Shown here piece after piece: positions 1-13,000 of a DNA stretch of 64,000 nt. The DNA lies in assembly GCA_964019165.1 (NCBI GenBank), contig OZ025273.1, positions 8,720,225 to 8,784,224 of the forward strand. The letters are read 5' to 3'. A program made the translations under genes and the position numbers. This DNA is from Mastigias papua. Lineage: Eukaryota > Cnidaria > Scyphozoa > Rhizostomeae > Mastigiidae. The stretch's first letter is position 1. Every line of letters starts with the position of its first letter. The notes beneath the pieces are model-generated. The model did no database searches. It was not told where the DNA came from and saw only the letters and a program-made list of their open reading frames with translations.

Positions 1-248
1 AATTTTCGAACCAAACAATTTCATCGAGTATGAAAAAGTGAAAACTACAGGATTTAAGTTTTGATTTCTGCTCAGTACAATACAAGCATACCAGTCAAAT
101 TAAATACATATAAAAACAAATACAATAGAGTGATAATAAGATAGCAAATAAGGCCCCTCCAGCCTTATCGAATATCATACTTGCTCATAGATTTGATGGA
201 TACAATGGAATTGAAGAAGATCTACAAAGCGCGAGTACGAGAAATAAA

Positions 249-322
249 TGACCCGAGCGGGACTCGAGCAGGCGAGGCGCGACTATGTCTGTCCAGTGCT
301 CTACCAACTGAGCTATCGGGTA
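249..322 (-). pseudogene. Degenerate tRNA-like sequence
   Basis: Read on the minus strand, this has tRNA proportions. Six of seven acceptor pairs form, the D arm is perfect (GCTC/GAGC around AGTTGGTA) and the A-box TAGCTCAGTTGG is intact. The anticodon arm does not pair, there is no T33, the T stem has two mismatches and the B-box is imperfect (GCTCGAGTCC). I read it as a decayed tRNA copy or the head of a tRNA-derived SINE, not a working tRNA. No isotype can be assigned. Confidence 0.5.
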
Positions 323-951
323 AAGCCCTCAAACACACGTTCAAATACATATAACTTATTTGGTCGCAACGCCTCTCTGGTCACCAATTTGCACAAGGGA
401 GTTATCACGACCATATGTGCATTAGGCCAATAATGAGATAGGATTGCCTAGATAAAGGGGCATCGCAAACCCTTCCAATGGACAGTGTTAGAGGTAAGGT
501 AGGGTGGTGGCAACTGGATCTAGAAAGGTTTGTAAAGTGAAAATGCGAGAAATGAATAACCTCAGCGAAATCAAGTCGCACTAGTGCTCATATATTTTGC
601 AATAAAGTACAGCTTCAGACATCCGGTTGAAATTCAATTGCTTAAAATAGTCTCTTAGATACAACATTTAAGATCCCCTTTAAACAATACTTTAGATAAA
701 GAAATGCTAATTACCCGATAGAGGTTATTCCACAATTCTGCCCTCATATATCGGATTGATGTCAAGATATACTGGAGAGTATGCATTTTGACCATAAACA
801 AATCACTGATCACAGCCAATGATTCTGGTAATAACAAACAATTGAGGGTACCAATTCTACTGTCAAAGTACTCGCTAAACTCTGAGTGTCTACCTGTAGT
901 GCAAACAGAATTCAGAAATACACCAGCAGATAAATCGAAGAAAAATTTGAC
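323..951. other. Intergenic or 3' region of POLRMT
   Basis: AT-rich DNA with only short random ORFs. It should hold the last POLRMT exon if that gene uses the strong donor at 950-955. I looked for the conserved aromatic C-terminal ending (Tyr-Phe-Phe-Ser/Asn then stop) on the minus strand and did not find it, so any such exon probably lies left of the window. Confidence 0.5.
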
Positions 952-1044
952 TCACTGTTGGTTTCCAAATTTTGATTGAAAATGCCTCTGCAAATCACTC
1001 AAAATAGGCTCACTGTGCAGGGACAAAAACTGCTCTCTGCATAT
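952..1044 (-). CDS. POLRMT: POLRMT exon 16, apparent terminal exon
   Basis: Begins after acceptor GTTAG and encodes ICREQFLSLHSEPILSDL, which matches the conserved segment just after motif C. It reaches TGA at 952-954 after FGNQQ. A consensus donor GTGAGT (950-955) overlaps the stop, so normal transcripts probably splice here to a further exon carrying the conserved C-terminus. Confidence 0.8.
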   Translation of the reverse strand: MCREQFLSLHSEPILSDLQRHFQSKFGNQQ

Positions 1045-4000
1045 CTAACGGGAAACAAAAGAATAAGACAAAATGAAAAAATGAAACAATAACAAAAATT
1101 GCAATTATAGCAAAGAAATGCATTTAGTGTCAACAAGAGTCAAAAGAACTAATGACATGAGCAAAGCAAAATGAGAGCTTCCAAAAATCCAACAATATGG
1201 TATATAAATATCTTATAAGCTGGTCCATGGGCCATACAATTTCCAGACCTCAATGGAATCATGCAAAATACTGACGCTTCTAATAAGTTTTCCTTAGCAA
1301 GGGCATTACAGCATAGCTGCCAAATATATGAGGATCCTGTCAGGTCTATTTTCTCCCAGCCTTATTAACCAATCATCTTGCAGGATTCTGACCACACATG
1401 CAAAGACTAGGCCCATTTTGCACGATGATTGGTCAATTAGGTTGGGGGGAAATAGACTTGGCAGGGCTCTGAAACATTTGGCGGCTATGCTGGGCACTAC
1501 ATAACTTGCTGACCACCTATAACCCTTTGGTTGGCCCTGACCCGCCCGTGAAAGGCTAACTAGAAATTGCAAAATAAATATATTATTTACATTCATCTCA
1601 TGCATGGAATAAAGTTAGATTCCTGGTGTTTTGAAGTTATTTTTATTCCCGCATATAAGGATATGATAAATACTAAGTACGTAGAAGTGACTTCAACCTT
1701 TTGGCTGGGTCCTCTACAATACTTTCAACTCCTCGTGTGGTCTAATATCAACTAACTCCCCACCCCCCTTTACAATATAGAGGGCAATGGCAGACACTTG
1801 GCTATCTATGAGGGGGAGGGGCAAGCAGAGCACGTGAGCCTGGGGAAAAGCCCCGAGGAAAGCTTCTAGCGATCACATCCCAAAAATTTAATTGTTCTTC
1901 GAAATTATTGTGGGCCAGCCCCCCTTACCCTCTCAACTCAAACCCCTCTTAGTGTCCGCCACTAACAGAGGGCTTCATTGGCTACAAATTTTGCTATAAT
2001 GCATACGAGAGTTGAAAACTTTCAGTGAAACAGTCGGATATTTTGCACCACCTAAGCTACATGAGGTGTGCTACCAGGGAATAAAATCGTACTATTGTGC
2101 AATGGTTCCTCACCAAACAGATGAATAAGGTGTTTTTAATTGTTTCTATTTATTGATATTTCTACTACAAACTGGCAAAAATCTGAGACACGATCTCAAA
2201 TATAATGAACCTTGTTCATCTCTGGCACTGTTGCTGCATGAGTCCAATAACTGTCGTGTACAGAAGCAAAAGTCAATCCGGCACGTTGACAAAACAAGGC
2301 TGTTAACATCATGTGACATGAATCCAGTGAATGCACAAAGTTTGGGGCAAAACCTCCTTTCTGCTTTGCTAAATGGGGCCTCTTGGTGACATCAAACATC
2401 GTTGTGAGTGCAACGTTCTGAACAGGAGTTGGGACCTCTTCGGTTGTCTCTCTGTGGTACGGTTGCGTAATTGGAAGACCGAGGGGTGTTACCCAGTCGA
2501 CGCAATGCCCAGTAAGAGAGATCTGCGTCGCAGCTACAGTCAGCCAGTCCTAGAAAAACGTCGGATTCGGGAAAAAGGATTGCATTCAAAGCAATCTGCT
2601 CTATCTACTTTTAAATGCTTCAATTACAGCTAAACTTTCCGGAAAAATAATTCAAAAGTCTCACTTGTAGGAGAATTTGTAGCTATTGAACTCATACCTA
2701 CACCTCTCCCGCTACCAAATACTGAAGTGTGGGACCCAATGGCTCTCAGTAGTCTGGACACCAGTCCATTGTTATTGAGGTAAATGTAGTTATATTATAA
2801 CATAATGGCAGTTATGTTAAGTACACATTCTATGCATGCGATATACGTTCTCGTTTTACGACCTCGCTTTTAAACATACGTGTATGTTAGCGGTCTTCTA
2901 TCCAGACTTCACACCCGCACTGCTTCCTATTTACACGTGGGCAGCTGTTAGAAGCCAATTGCTTCTCTTGTACACTCAAAACTTGTCACAATGACAAAGA
3001 TTCTACACCTAAAAGGTCTAAGAATTACTACATACCAGCTAATGACCCAAAACAACTACAATGCTGGCTACAAGTAAAGCAAGAAAAACCCTCCGCTTGA
3101 CACGTCAACAGCTGGCAATTACTGTAAAACGAATGTGCCAAAGTTAAGGGGCTTCACTAACAATATAAGTTAAATTCACACATGTTTGGGCTACCGATTG
3201 CCACGCATATGTAGCACGTAAAGCAATCACTAAATTTAAGCAGGCAAAATTGTCAGCTATGAGATAGTGCAACACACCTGTATGTTTCTTGCAGATGTGA
3301 ACAGCTCTCCAATACTTTTGAAAACTTGGTGAACGAGGTAGGAAGAACCTTTAAACAGTATTTCGCTAGGGACGTCCAAGTCTCTAAGTTGCTTTTCTAT
3401 CTGCAGTCGTCCACCGACAAATGTTACGCCATAAACTATTGTCATGACTGTCTGTTTGACAACTTTTCTATTCACTTTACCTTTGAAGAATTTAAGAAAA
3501 GTAACAATTGAGAGTACACGGACAAGAGGAAGCAGCTCCACAACTCCAAAAACATTAAAACATGCACAAAGAATGAAATAAAATCAATACAACACGAACC
3601 GCATGACAAAAAACAGAATAGTTGTATATGATAAATTTCTATCCTCTGCGAGGACAAAATAACTTAAACAGAGCGCCACCGGTCGCTCATTAGAAGGAAC
3701 ACAGTATACAAACGCTTGGTGGTTAATGTTATTTATGTTAATTGGATATTGTCATAACGTTGCTATGTACTGCCATGCTCCTTATGGCATTGTTTGTATC
3801 TTGTAATATATAAATACATGTCTGTTGAATGTAAGTATGTTTATGAGCATACAAAAAAACCATAAAACGTCAGTACAATAGGATGTATGAGTTCACAGAA
3901 GGTCAAACAATACTATCCCATGTGTGCAACGATGTGCCATACAAGCATACATAGATACACTAGCACAGATATTGCACAATGAACATGGTGTCTGCTGTAC

Positions 4001-7000
4001 AACTTTTCTATTTGCCTTAGTATGACATACACGTATATATGGACAAACCAGCATTTGAAATCTTCCTCAAAAATATATATCCTTTCATTCAACTTCCACA
4101 AAATATGTGAATGGTAGTAACTATTGATATGTCTCAAATCAAGCCCAAGAATCTTTTGATAAAATCTATTCTTTTCGGGTAACTTACTAAATTCCCAACT
4201 TCAGCGTCCGTAAAAGACTCTCTAAATTAAATTCATTTTTCAGTGACTTTTCTATAAAATCAGATGCTTTCCCCCCGATTGTTCCCTGACTACTCTATCT
4301 ACCGACGATGTAATCCTAGTAGATTCTAGTCAGTACGATGCGATGATATGCAATGCCTATATTTAACGTCAAAATCTAGAGGTTTCGTTAAGCACAGTGT
4401 GGCATGGCGATTGCAGATAAAGCAGAGGCTCACAATTTGTCAAAAAACTATAACAGAAAATACACCATAGAGTTTCACTAATCTCCCTGAGAAATCTCTG
4501 GGTGCAGGGCAGTTGCAGAGGGTTCCCACAACCATATCAAATATCAGAATTCCCACACTCTTCCATCACTTTCTAACGATTAAAAAATCCTTGACTTAAT
4601 TTTTCTACAATCTTAGGCTTAAATATTTTAAACACTGTTCTAAACTCAAGAAGGATTTTTGACAAATATGCGCGAAAATACACGTAGTACAAAGTTTTTA
4701 AGACATTTGGTTAGGATATGTTTGAAAATAAAGCCGTTACTGCTTATTTCTATATACAACCCCAAAAGAAGTTCATTGCCAAAAGAATGTGGATAGTGAA
4801 ATGCTTCTGAAAATATCTGGGTCAAATGTTAGGAAGTCAAAGGTTAAACGGTAAGAAAATATCAATGCAGCAGTAGTCGAGTTTCAAAAGTCAAATTGCT
4901 GTTGTCTTTACAAGTTCTCATCTGAGATAGACCATGATCTAAAAGTGTTCCGTTCTTAGGCAAGGCAAGCTTTGGTGCTAATATAAACAATGTTATGAAG
5001 TCTAATAAAAGCTACAATAATCGCCAAAAGTCCATGGGATACTTACAAAAAAATTAAAAAAAACATATTCCTTTCAAATTTTCCATTCTTGCGCTTTACA
5101 TGCACCCCCACCCACATGGAACAATTCTTTTTCATCCAAGAGACATTTGAAATTGTTGTACAAATGAAATCTTTTGCACTATCCTAGTTGAAATTGCAAG
5201 GGCGATTAAAGCTACATACATTATGAAAAAGTGCAAAAATGTCCCATTACTTTTGCAAAGACTATTCAAGGTCAATAACTTAAAAATAGGGTACCTTCCA
5301 GTTGCATTGCAAGTTTATCGCCCGCAGCAGCGTCCGCAGCTCTTTTTTTCTCAACCAAATTTGCTACCTCCCCATACAGATCTTGCGGTCTCTCGCTCGG
5401 TTTTACATTTACTTGCCTTTGGAAAAAAGAGACTTTACGTACTTCATTTCTGTGGAAATTCATTTTAATTTCAAGGCGCGTAAACATAACGGATTTATCA
5501 AAACAACAATGGAAACACTAAATATATGCCAAAATACTTCACTACCTTCATATCGTATTGCTTTTCATACAGCATATTTTGAAGTTTGCTGATCACAATC
5601 GACAATACTGACGGGGACAAATAATTTCTCAACGAGAAGATTGCACACAAAACACTGTGACATGCGAATTGTGCGCAATACTGTCCATCCAGATGCTAAG
5701 AGAAACAATGCAAATGACTTGTTGCCTGGTTACTGCGTATCACTTTTTCACCTAAAAGTGATCTGTGTATGATACTTTAGATAAGAACCGAAAGGTTGAC
5801 AGAAACATATAGCCAAATATAAATCCAGACCCATAGAGCAGTAGGACGAGTGTGTCTACTTGGCAAACCTGTTCTAGCCAATAGAAACCCATTTGCACAT
5901 CGCCTGATTGAGAAAATCAAGGGAGCCAACCATAAGTAGCTAATCAGAGGCACTACCTATCCCGCCATGTAAGCTTGGGTTTGCATCTTGCTATAGAACT
6001 TTAGTGTGCTATAGAATTTTTCCGTTTTCAAAGCAAAATTGAAATCCGGAGTGCACAACGCTTCATTGAACTCAATCAGAAATACGAAGACTTACGTAGC
6101 ACCATACTCATCAAGGCCCATCGCCGAATAATGCTGCAGCCCATTGCATGACCCATCTTGCTGAACTGGCAAATAGCAGATGTACTTTGTTGGATCTGGC
6201 GATCTGACTGCATTAGCAATCTCTGTGCAAATTGCCAGGCATTGCCAGGGTTCATCACCAATATGCCACCATTTATTCCCCTAAAAAGTATTGCAAAAAT
6301 AGGACACTAGCGGTAATTTTAACAAGTCCTATCCGATTGAAGAGAGTTTGTCTAGGTAACAAATACTTACACTACTCACAAGTTTGAATACGGTTGAAGT
6401 CAGTTTATCAGGCTCTGTCATAAAAACGAATGTCAGATAGTCCTTTATATGTAATGCAACAGCATGGTATCAATCAATATGCAACCCAAAGGTACAACAA
6501 AATGATTACATGAAATACCAAGGCATAATTCCTAAAAACAAAAATAGTTCTGTAACGTATGAATTCAGTAAAGTCCCGCCTACAGGACCACACTTCTTAA
6601 GAACCTTTACCATATATCTCCAATATTTTGATCATTAGAATAAGAACCCAACTTACCAAAACATTTCCAGATTCTTATAAACAAGATGTCAAATTTTTTA
6701 ATCTGACCGGTTCAGCAAGAATGCTGGCAGTTTTCTTTCAAGCAAAAAAGAACATTTACCAATACATAGTGAGAAGGAGAAATTATTTATAAAGAACCAC
6801 TACTTTAAATTAAAATTATTTCTTAATAAAAACCTCTCTAGCCAGGGCTCAAGATAGCAGGTTCTTTTGTGCGAGTTTTTACAGAGCTGTACGTGTTTGA
6901 GTCAAATTTTGTGCATCATCGTTTGTGCATGAGATACAAGACCTAAACTAAGCTGACAAGTTAACATTTACACCAACTAATAAATTCGAATAAATGGAAA

Positions 7001-10000
7001 GTTGCAATTTACGGGATTCTCTGCTGAAATTCTCTATGAACACTTAATTCTCTACTCACATTCATGGGATTGTCAGCTGAAATTCTCTATGAACACTTAA
7101 TTCTCTACTCACATTCATGGGATTCTCAGCTGAAATTCTCTATGAATACTGAATTCTCTACTCACATTCATGGGATTGTCAGCTGAATCCAATATTTCAT
7201 CCATTTTTCCATCTGCAAACTCGATGCGTTCTTTGAGGGTAGCCTTCTTCAACGATCCATGCAAATTGATTAGATGAACTTTCAGCCAATCCAAACCATC
7301 TTTGCCAAGGGGTCTTCCCCTAGCAAACAACAGCATTCCTCTTGCAACATCACTGCCTGTGAATTTAAAAGTTGAAAATTGAATATCCAAGAAATTTCTA
7401 GGGTCATCTATCGGAAAAAGACAAAAGTCTGGAAATTCATTTGAAATCCAAATATACCCTGATACCGCCAAGTGAACCGTCTTACGATATGAAACATTCT
7501 GTACCAAGGATATGTCCAAATAAATGCTGATACTCTATTTAGCATTCTTTACTGACATTATAAGCTAATGAACAAATTGAATGGTGAGATCCTAGAAAAG
7601 CAAGGCTACAAAATATGTACTGGTACAGTCATGCATCTTTTCCATTGTCACAAAAAATGAAGAAAACATAGGTCTACTGATACTTCGAGGGAGTGGAAAC
7701 AAAATGAAAACCGATATGAAACATTAAATCTGGATCGTAACAAATACCACAAAGCTGACATTTCTAGAGAATGATGGTGCAGAGGCCATAATTTCAGAAC
7801 GCTTCTTAGTGAAGAGTCAACACAAAATAAAATCCCGTTGTTCGCTAGTCGAGTAGTGGTTCTAAGCCAGATAAGCTGTGCATTGTGGCGCATAGGGGGG
7901 CCAAGAATCACAATCATTAAAAACTATAAGTCTGTTGAATACTCACTTATGGTCTCAAAAAGGATCTAACGTCCCAGTGACCAGATTCAAAGTCAGAAGA
8001 CATCTGAATACCGGCTATAAATTGAGGGGCGCATAGATGAATAGTCTGGTAGCATTACAGAAATTCACTATAGCACGAAAAAGCGGAGATATGCATTAGC
8101 ACACTGTCTGTGCCATAGTACTTTAAGTGTGCCAGAGAATGTTTCTGTTTTTTCGTACAATAGTGAAGTGAATGAGTAGCTACACATTCGTCTACAATTA
8201 ATACGCTCTCACCCATATGACAGCAATGTGGTGGAATTGGATAAACCCTTCCTCTGAAATCGATATTACTGGGAAGCCAAAACACGCTTTCTCTCAGGTG
8301 ATTAGCAACAGATAACTTGTACAACAGGTCCATTCTTAAAGCAAATAATTCATGATTTGTCTTCTTCACTGCCCTTCTCTCACGAATCAGTTCCTGTCGT
8401 TCTTCCTCGGTCATATCTTTCCTGAAGAAAATGATGCGAAGAGGTTTCAACAGTGATATAGATCAAAGCACACTATACAAAAGAGGCTATTCCACTTCCA
8501 TAGAAGATCCCAGGCGCGTTGTTTACAGTACAATTCATGAACTGAGGAAGAATAACCCAACAGAATGAAAACAAACAAATTGAGATGAAGGATGAAAATT
8601 AATTCTCTTAAGCGAATAGCTGGCAAAATAATGGAGCAAAACATAGAAAAATCATGTTGTGGCAGTATACAATAAGTGCATTCCAATTACAAAGTAGTCA
8701 AATAATACGCTGTATCTTTGTCGTATCTTTGTTGTGTCTTTGCAGTTTCCATGTTGTGACTCTTCATAGTAACTGACATGAAATTTTTTTCTTCCACTTC
8801 TTAAACCTCAGAAATGAGTATGAACTCGGTAAGCAGGATATTTCAGTGTGTTTTTCATAAAAATCAAAACTAATACGAAGAGATACAGGTTGCTTCCTTA
8901 CGTTACTTTTATCTTTGGTAATGGAGGGAGGTCCGGCCCAATTATCTCCAACATTTTATCTCCTTTGTCGTTAAACAAGGATATCATTATATCCAGGATC
9001 TTCGTGTTGATTTTCCAGCAAGTGGTACCAAGAAAATTAAGAGAATCGAAAATTGCATTTAGTTTTCCCTCCTCATCTCTCTTTGTCATTTCCTGTAGTT
9101 GATATCTGTCCATGATCGTCCGCACAAATGGAACTGAAAAATAAGCAACACGAGAAAAATACCATAAGAATAAAATATGAAAAACCACCATGAAAACATG
9201 AAAAAAATAAGCTGACATAACTAATTGATGTGTTACGACGATATTTTGTCTGGATTCTTGAATAGGATGGTGTAAAACCAAGTACATATAATGAAGCACA
9301 AAAGAAAATCGAAAGATAAGGTGGGGTACCAGGCACCATTAGATCCTAAACTAAAACGTTAAATACAAAACAATAGAACATAAAATATAAAACAGCAAAA
9401 CAAAATTAAATATAGAATGCATTAATATACACCAAATACAATGTCACAGAGAGCTATAGCATAAAATACATTCAATACGAAAATACAACAAAGATACAAC
9501 CAACACAGAACAAAGATACAATTAACTCAGCACATAGACACAACAAAGATGCAACAAAGATACCAGATACAACATAATCAAAACAAAGATGCAGAAACGA
9601 TACAGCATAAACAAAACAAAGACGCAACATAGATACAACGCAAATAAAATAGAAAATAAAATATAGATATAACAGAGATACAATATATTGCAAGTGCGTT
9701 GCAATGAAACAACTTAAAATGTGACCTCATAAAACAATATCAAGCCAAACACACGTATAAGCTGTCAAACTAGAATAATAGCCGTCACATTAGTATCTGT
9801 TGTTTTCAAAGTTAAGCTATACCAGGATGAACGAGATAGCCTCCTTCGTTTGTAGATGTCCATGGTCTTGGCGGTACCAGCATAGGCACTTTTTCAGTTT
9901 CCATTGCGATATCACCTTGGTTTGTCAAATAACTCTTATATAATCTCGATACGGCAGGGTGAATCTTCAAAATACCAAATCTCCTTCCTTCATAAGAGCT

Positions 10001-13000
10001 ATAGCCGTGAACTAGAGCAGGAACCTTTTCTGGTGAAACAGCATTAAATAGCGCAGTGTTTATCATAGCAATTTTGATGAACAGATCGATGAGAACGCCA
10101 GCAACCTGAATAGAAACAAATAAGGAGAAGGATTATTATTAGAGTGATTAACAGTAAAGGACAATAAAAGAATGATGATGAAGAAGAAAACAACGATTAC
10201 AGAATTAAAATAGGGATCATAAGCAGATAAGGGCAACACAAGACTGATAACGAAGATCATAAGACACGAAGGGCGATAAAAGAAATTAGACTGGGCTTAT
10301 AAGCAGACAAAGGCCATAAAAAAGATACTACCAGCGCCAAAAGACCAGGATGACAAAAGAACTAAAAACGGTTCATAAGCAGACAAGGGCCATAAAAATA
10401 ACAACGATGGCGGCGATAGGCAGACAAGGTCAAACAAAGGTTCATAAGTAGACAAGAGCCATAAAATTGGCCACAAAATTGGCCATAAAAAGATAAGGGC
10501 CACGAAAGAATGAAAATAGGGGACCATAAGCAGACAAGGGTTTATGGTATATACACAGTAATAATGGTGATAAATGCTATCTGAACAGCAGCTGAAAATT
10601 ACTATTATGAATACCCAAAAGCCTGTCACCAACCCAGAAAGATACAAGCATCTCTAGGTGAAAGCAACAACTGCAAATAGAACGTAATTAATACCAAAAC
10701 TTTCACTGTGTATGGCCACATAGGCGCATTTATTTTCAGCGAAGATAAGCTCTTGGATTCTCGCTCTAGTGTCTGCCATTTCACTCTTGGCAAGACATCG
10801 GCTACCGCCTCTAGGTTGGTCGCATAATTTAGATAGTCTTTGTACATGTCGTTCATCTAAAAGATTAAGGAAACAAGAATTACATGAAAATATGGACAAT
10901 TGAAAACTCTCCTTTTCCCTGAGGCATTCATTACTACAAAAAAACAATATACAGAAGAGTTTCTCTATCTTACAATTGAAAAACATGTCCCTTCTTCCTA
11001 ATTCAAGCCATACATTCAGAACTGCACTTTTTCCTTGGAAAAAATGGAAGGTCTCCTCCTATTGACCAGTTTTTAGCATGAAAAACCAATAATCGATACG
11101 AAGTATTCGCGATGGGAATATGCTATATGATCATTTAAGTGCACGGAAACACCAATTCAAAGAAAATCGTTTGGAAATTGTTGCTATAGTGTCCTGCATA
11201 TGATAACACCTTGCAAAGTAGCCTATCATTACCTTGTCAATAACTCCGCCATCTATTTTGCATCTCATAGCATACCTCCCATGTATCAAGCCACCAAGAT
11301 GCCTACAAATGTAGTTCACAGAGACGCCTTGGGGCTGTGATGCCAGAATGGGCAAAATTTCGTTAATTACGATCTCACTCAGCTCCTTCGGGTCAATGAG
11401 GCTCAAGTAAGGAACAAACTTGTGCTGTAGCGCTACAAAGCAAATGAAATAATTCAAAAATAAGTGAAGATAGCGATATTTTTAGGGTCATGACAGTTAA
11501 CCAGTCTAGAATTACAGTGACGTAAAAAGGTAGTCGTAGATTGGTCAAAGCGAATGGCCCATTGACTTCTTACAATCCTCCCATGTACTTAATGAAGGAA
11601 CTTTCCTAGTAAGTACACAAAACCATCGATGAGGATAAAATAAGATATTAAGGTACGAAATAACATTAAATACATTACTAAATTCTTAAATATAACTAAA
11701 AGTGGTCAAAACAGCGGAAATCCAATGTTCAATACAAAGATATCCCTTATAAGTCAACCATTATATATATCTGCAAAACCATTTACTGGCTGAATATCTC
11801 TGCGGTGCAATATAAAATCTATGTGGTGAATACATTATACACAGATAAAATCAAGTTAATTGAGTTCTCAGTAATCTCAGTTTTTAGAACTGATTCATCT
11901 ATTATCTAATTTCATTTCATAAAGCAGGTCTTTTGAAACCTTGATCTTAAGCCAATAAAAGTTGTGCAACAATGACACTTGCATGTAAACAAGCGCATTT
12001 ATAAGTGCTTCTTATTTCAGTACCATTAGTGTTGAAAACGTCCATGAAAAAAAGTTTAAGTTATGGTAGCCGAACAAACAAACGATTGGCTGATATCTCC
12101 TTGTATTATGACAAATACAACACTAAACGAAGGACGAACAGTCGTTTTAACACGGAGACCGAATTCTGTTGACTGGGCAGGCAGGGTGGGCCGGAAAGGT
12201 AGGGCAGGCAGGGCAGTGCAGGGCCAGGCTTTATCAATCAAAAACGGAGGCTTCTGTGTATATATATTTCATCTCAGCTACTACACTTCATAGTTGAGGA
12301 ATGAACTTACGTGAAAACTATCTTTAATATCACTAGATGTGCTAGCTCGACAGGCTAAAATTAATTTTTATGGGAATAGTGAGATCTAGACCTACCCTTC
12401 AATCCCTTGTTAAACTATTACCCCCAACTAGATCTGGCGTGCGCGCAGGGAGCTACCCACTCCTGCATTAATGCATAGGAATTTCCCTAAACAAAATCAC
12501 TCTAAGCCATAGTAATTTTCTGGTCCATACTTACACTTCCTTTTCGAGTATTTCATGCGCTTTCCAACAGCTGCACCTGCAATCTCTGTTTTTAACGCCC
12601 TTGTTAATGCTGTGTGCCATGCTTCAGTAATTTTTGTATACAACTCTTTCCTCTTCAACTCCTTATCCGAAATCTGTCGCTTCTTTTCAATTGATGGAAC
12701 CAACACATAGCCTGTAAATACAACATTACCAAATTGAAGACTTACTGTGAGAAACACGATTGTCTCCGTATAAATTCAGCTTCCTGTATACTGCTAACCC
12801 CCAGGTAAAAACCACCATTGATGCACAACTAAATGATTCAATCTGTAATCAACAAATCCTATTACTATACTTTAGGTTTAGAAAATGCAATAAACAGTCA
12901 TTATGTTCACGTAAAACTTCCTTCATTTCGTCTGAACAAGTATCCTAAACAATTAAGCTGCTAAGTGTTTCAGCAATATTAGCCATTAATTTTGCTGTTA

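Noticed and set aside
6076..6261. ORF over POLRMT exon 12 in a shifted frame
   Set aside because: The correct frame (GDEPWQCLAICTE...) carries the catalytic motif; this one is a shadow.
9472..9704. Cys/Leu/Tyr-rich minus-strand ORFs
   Set aside because: They arise from the minisatellite and have no domain or splice support.
10654..10986. Alternative frame over POLRMT exon 7 (DERHVQRLSKLCDQ...)
   Set aside because: The frame starting MNDMYKDYL is the one that fits splice phases on both sides and continues into VAGVLIDLF.
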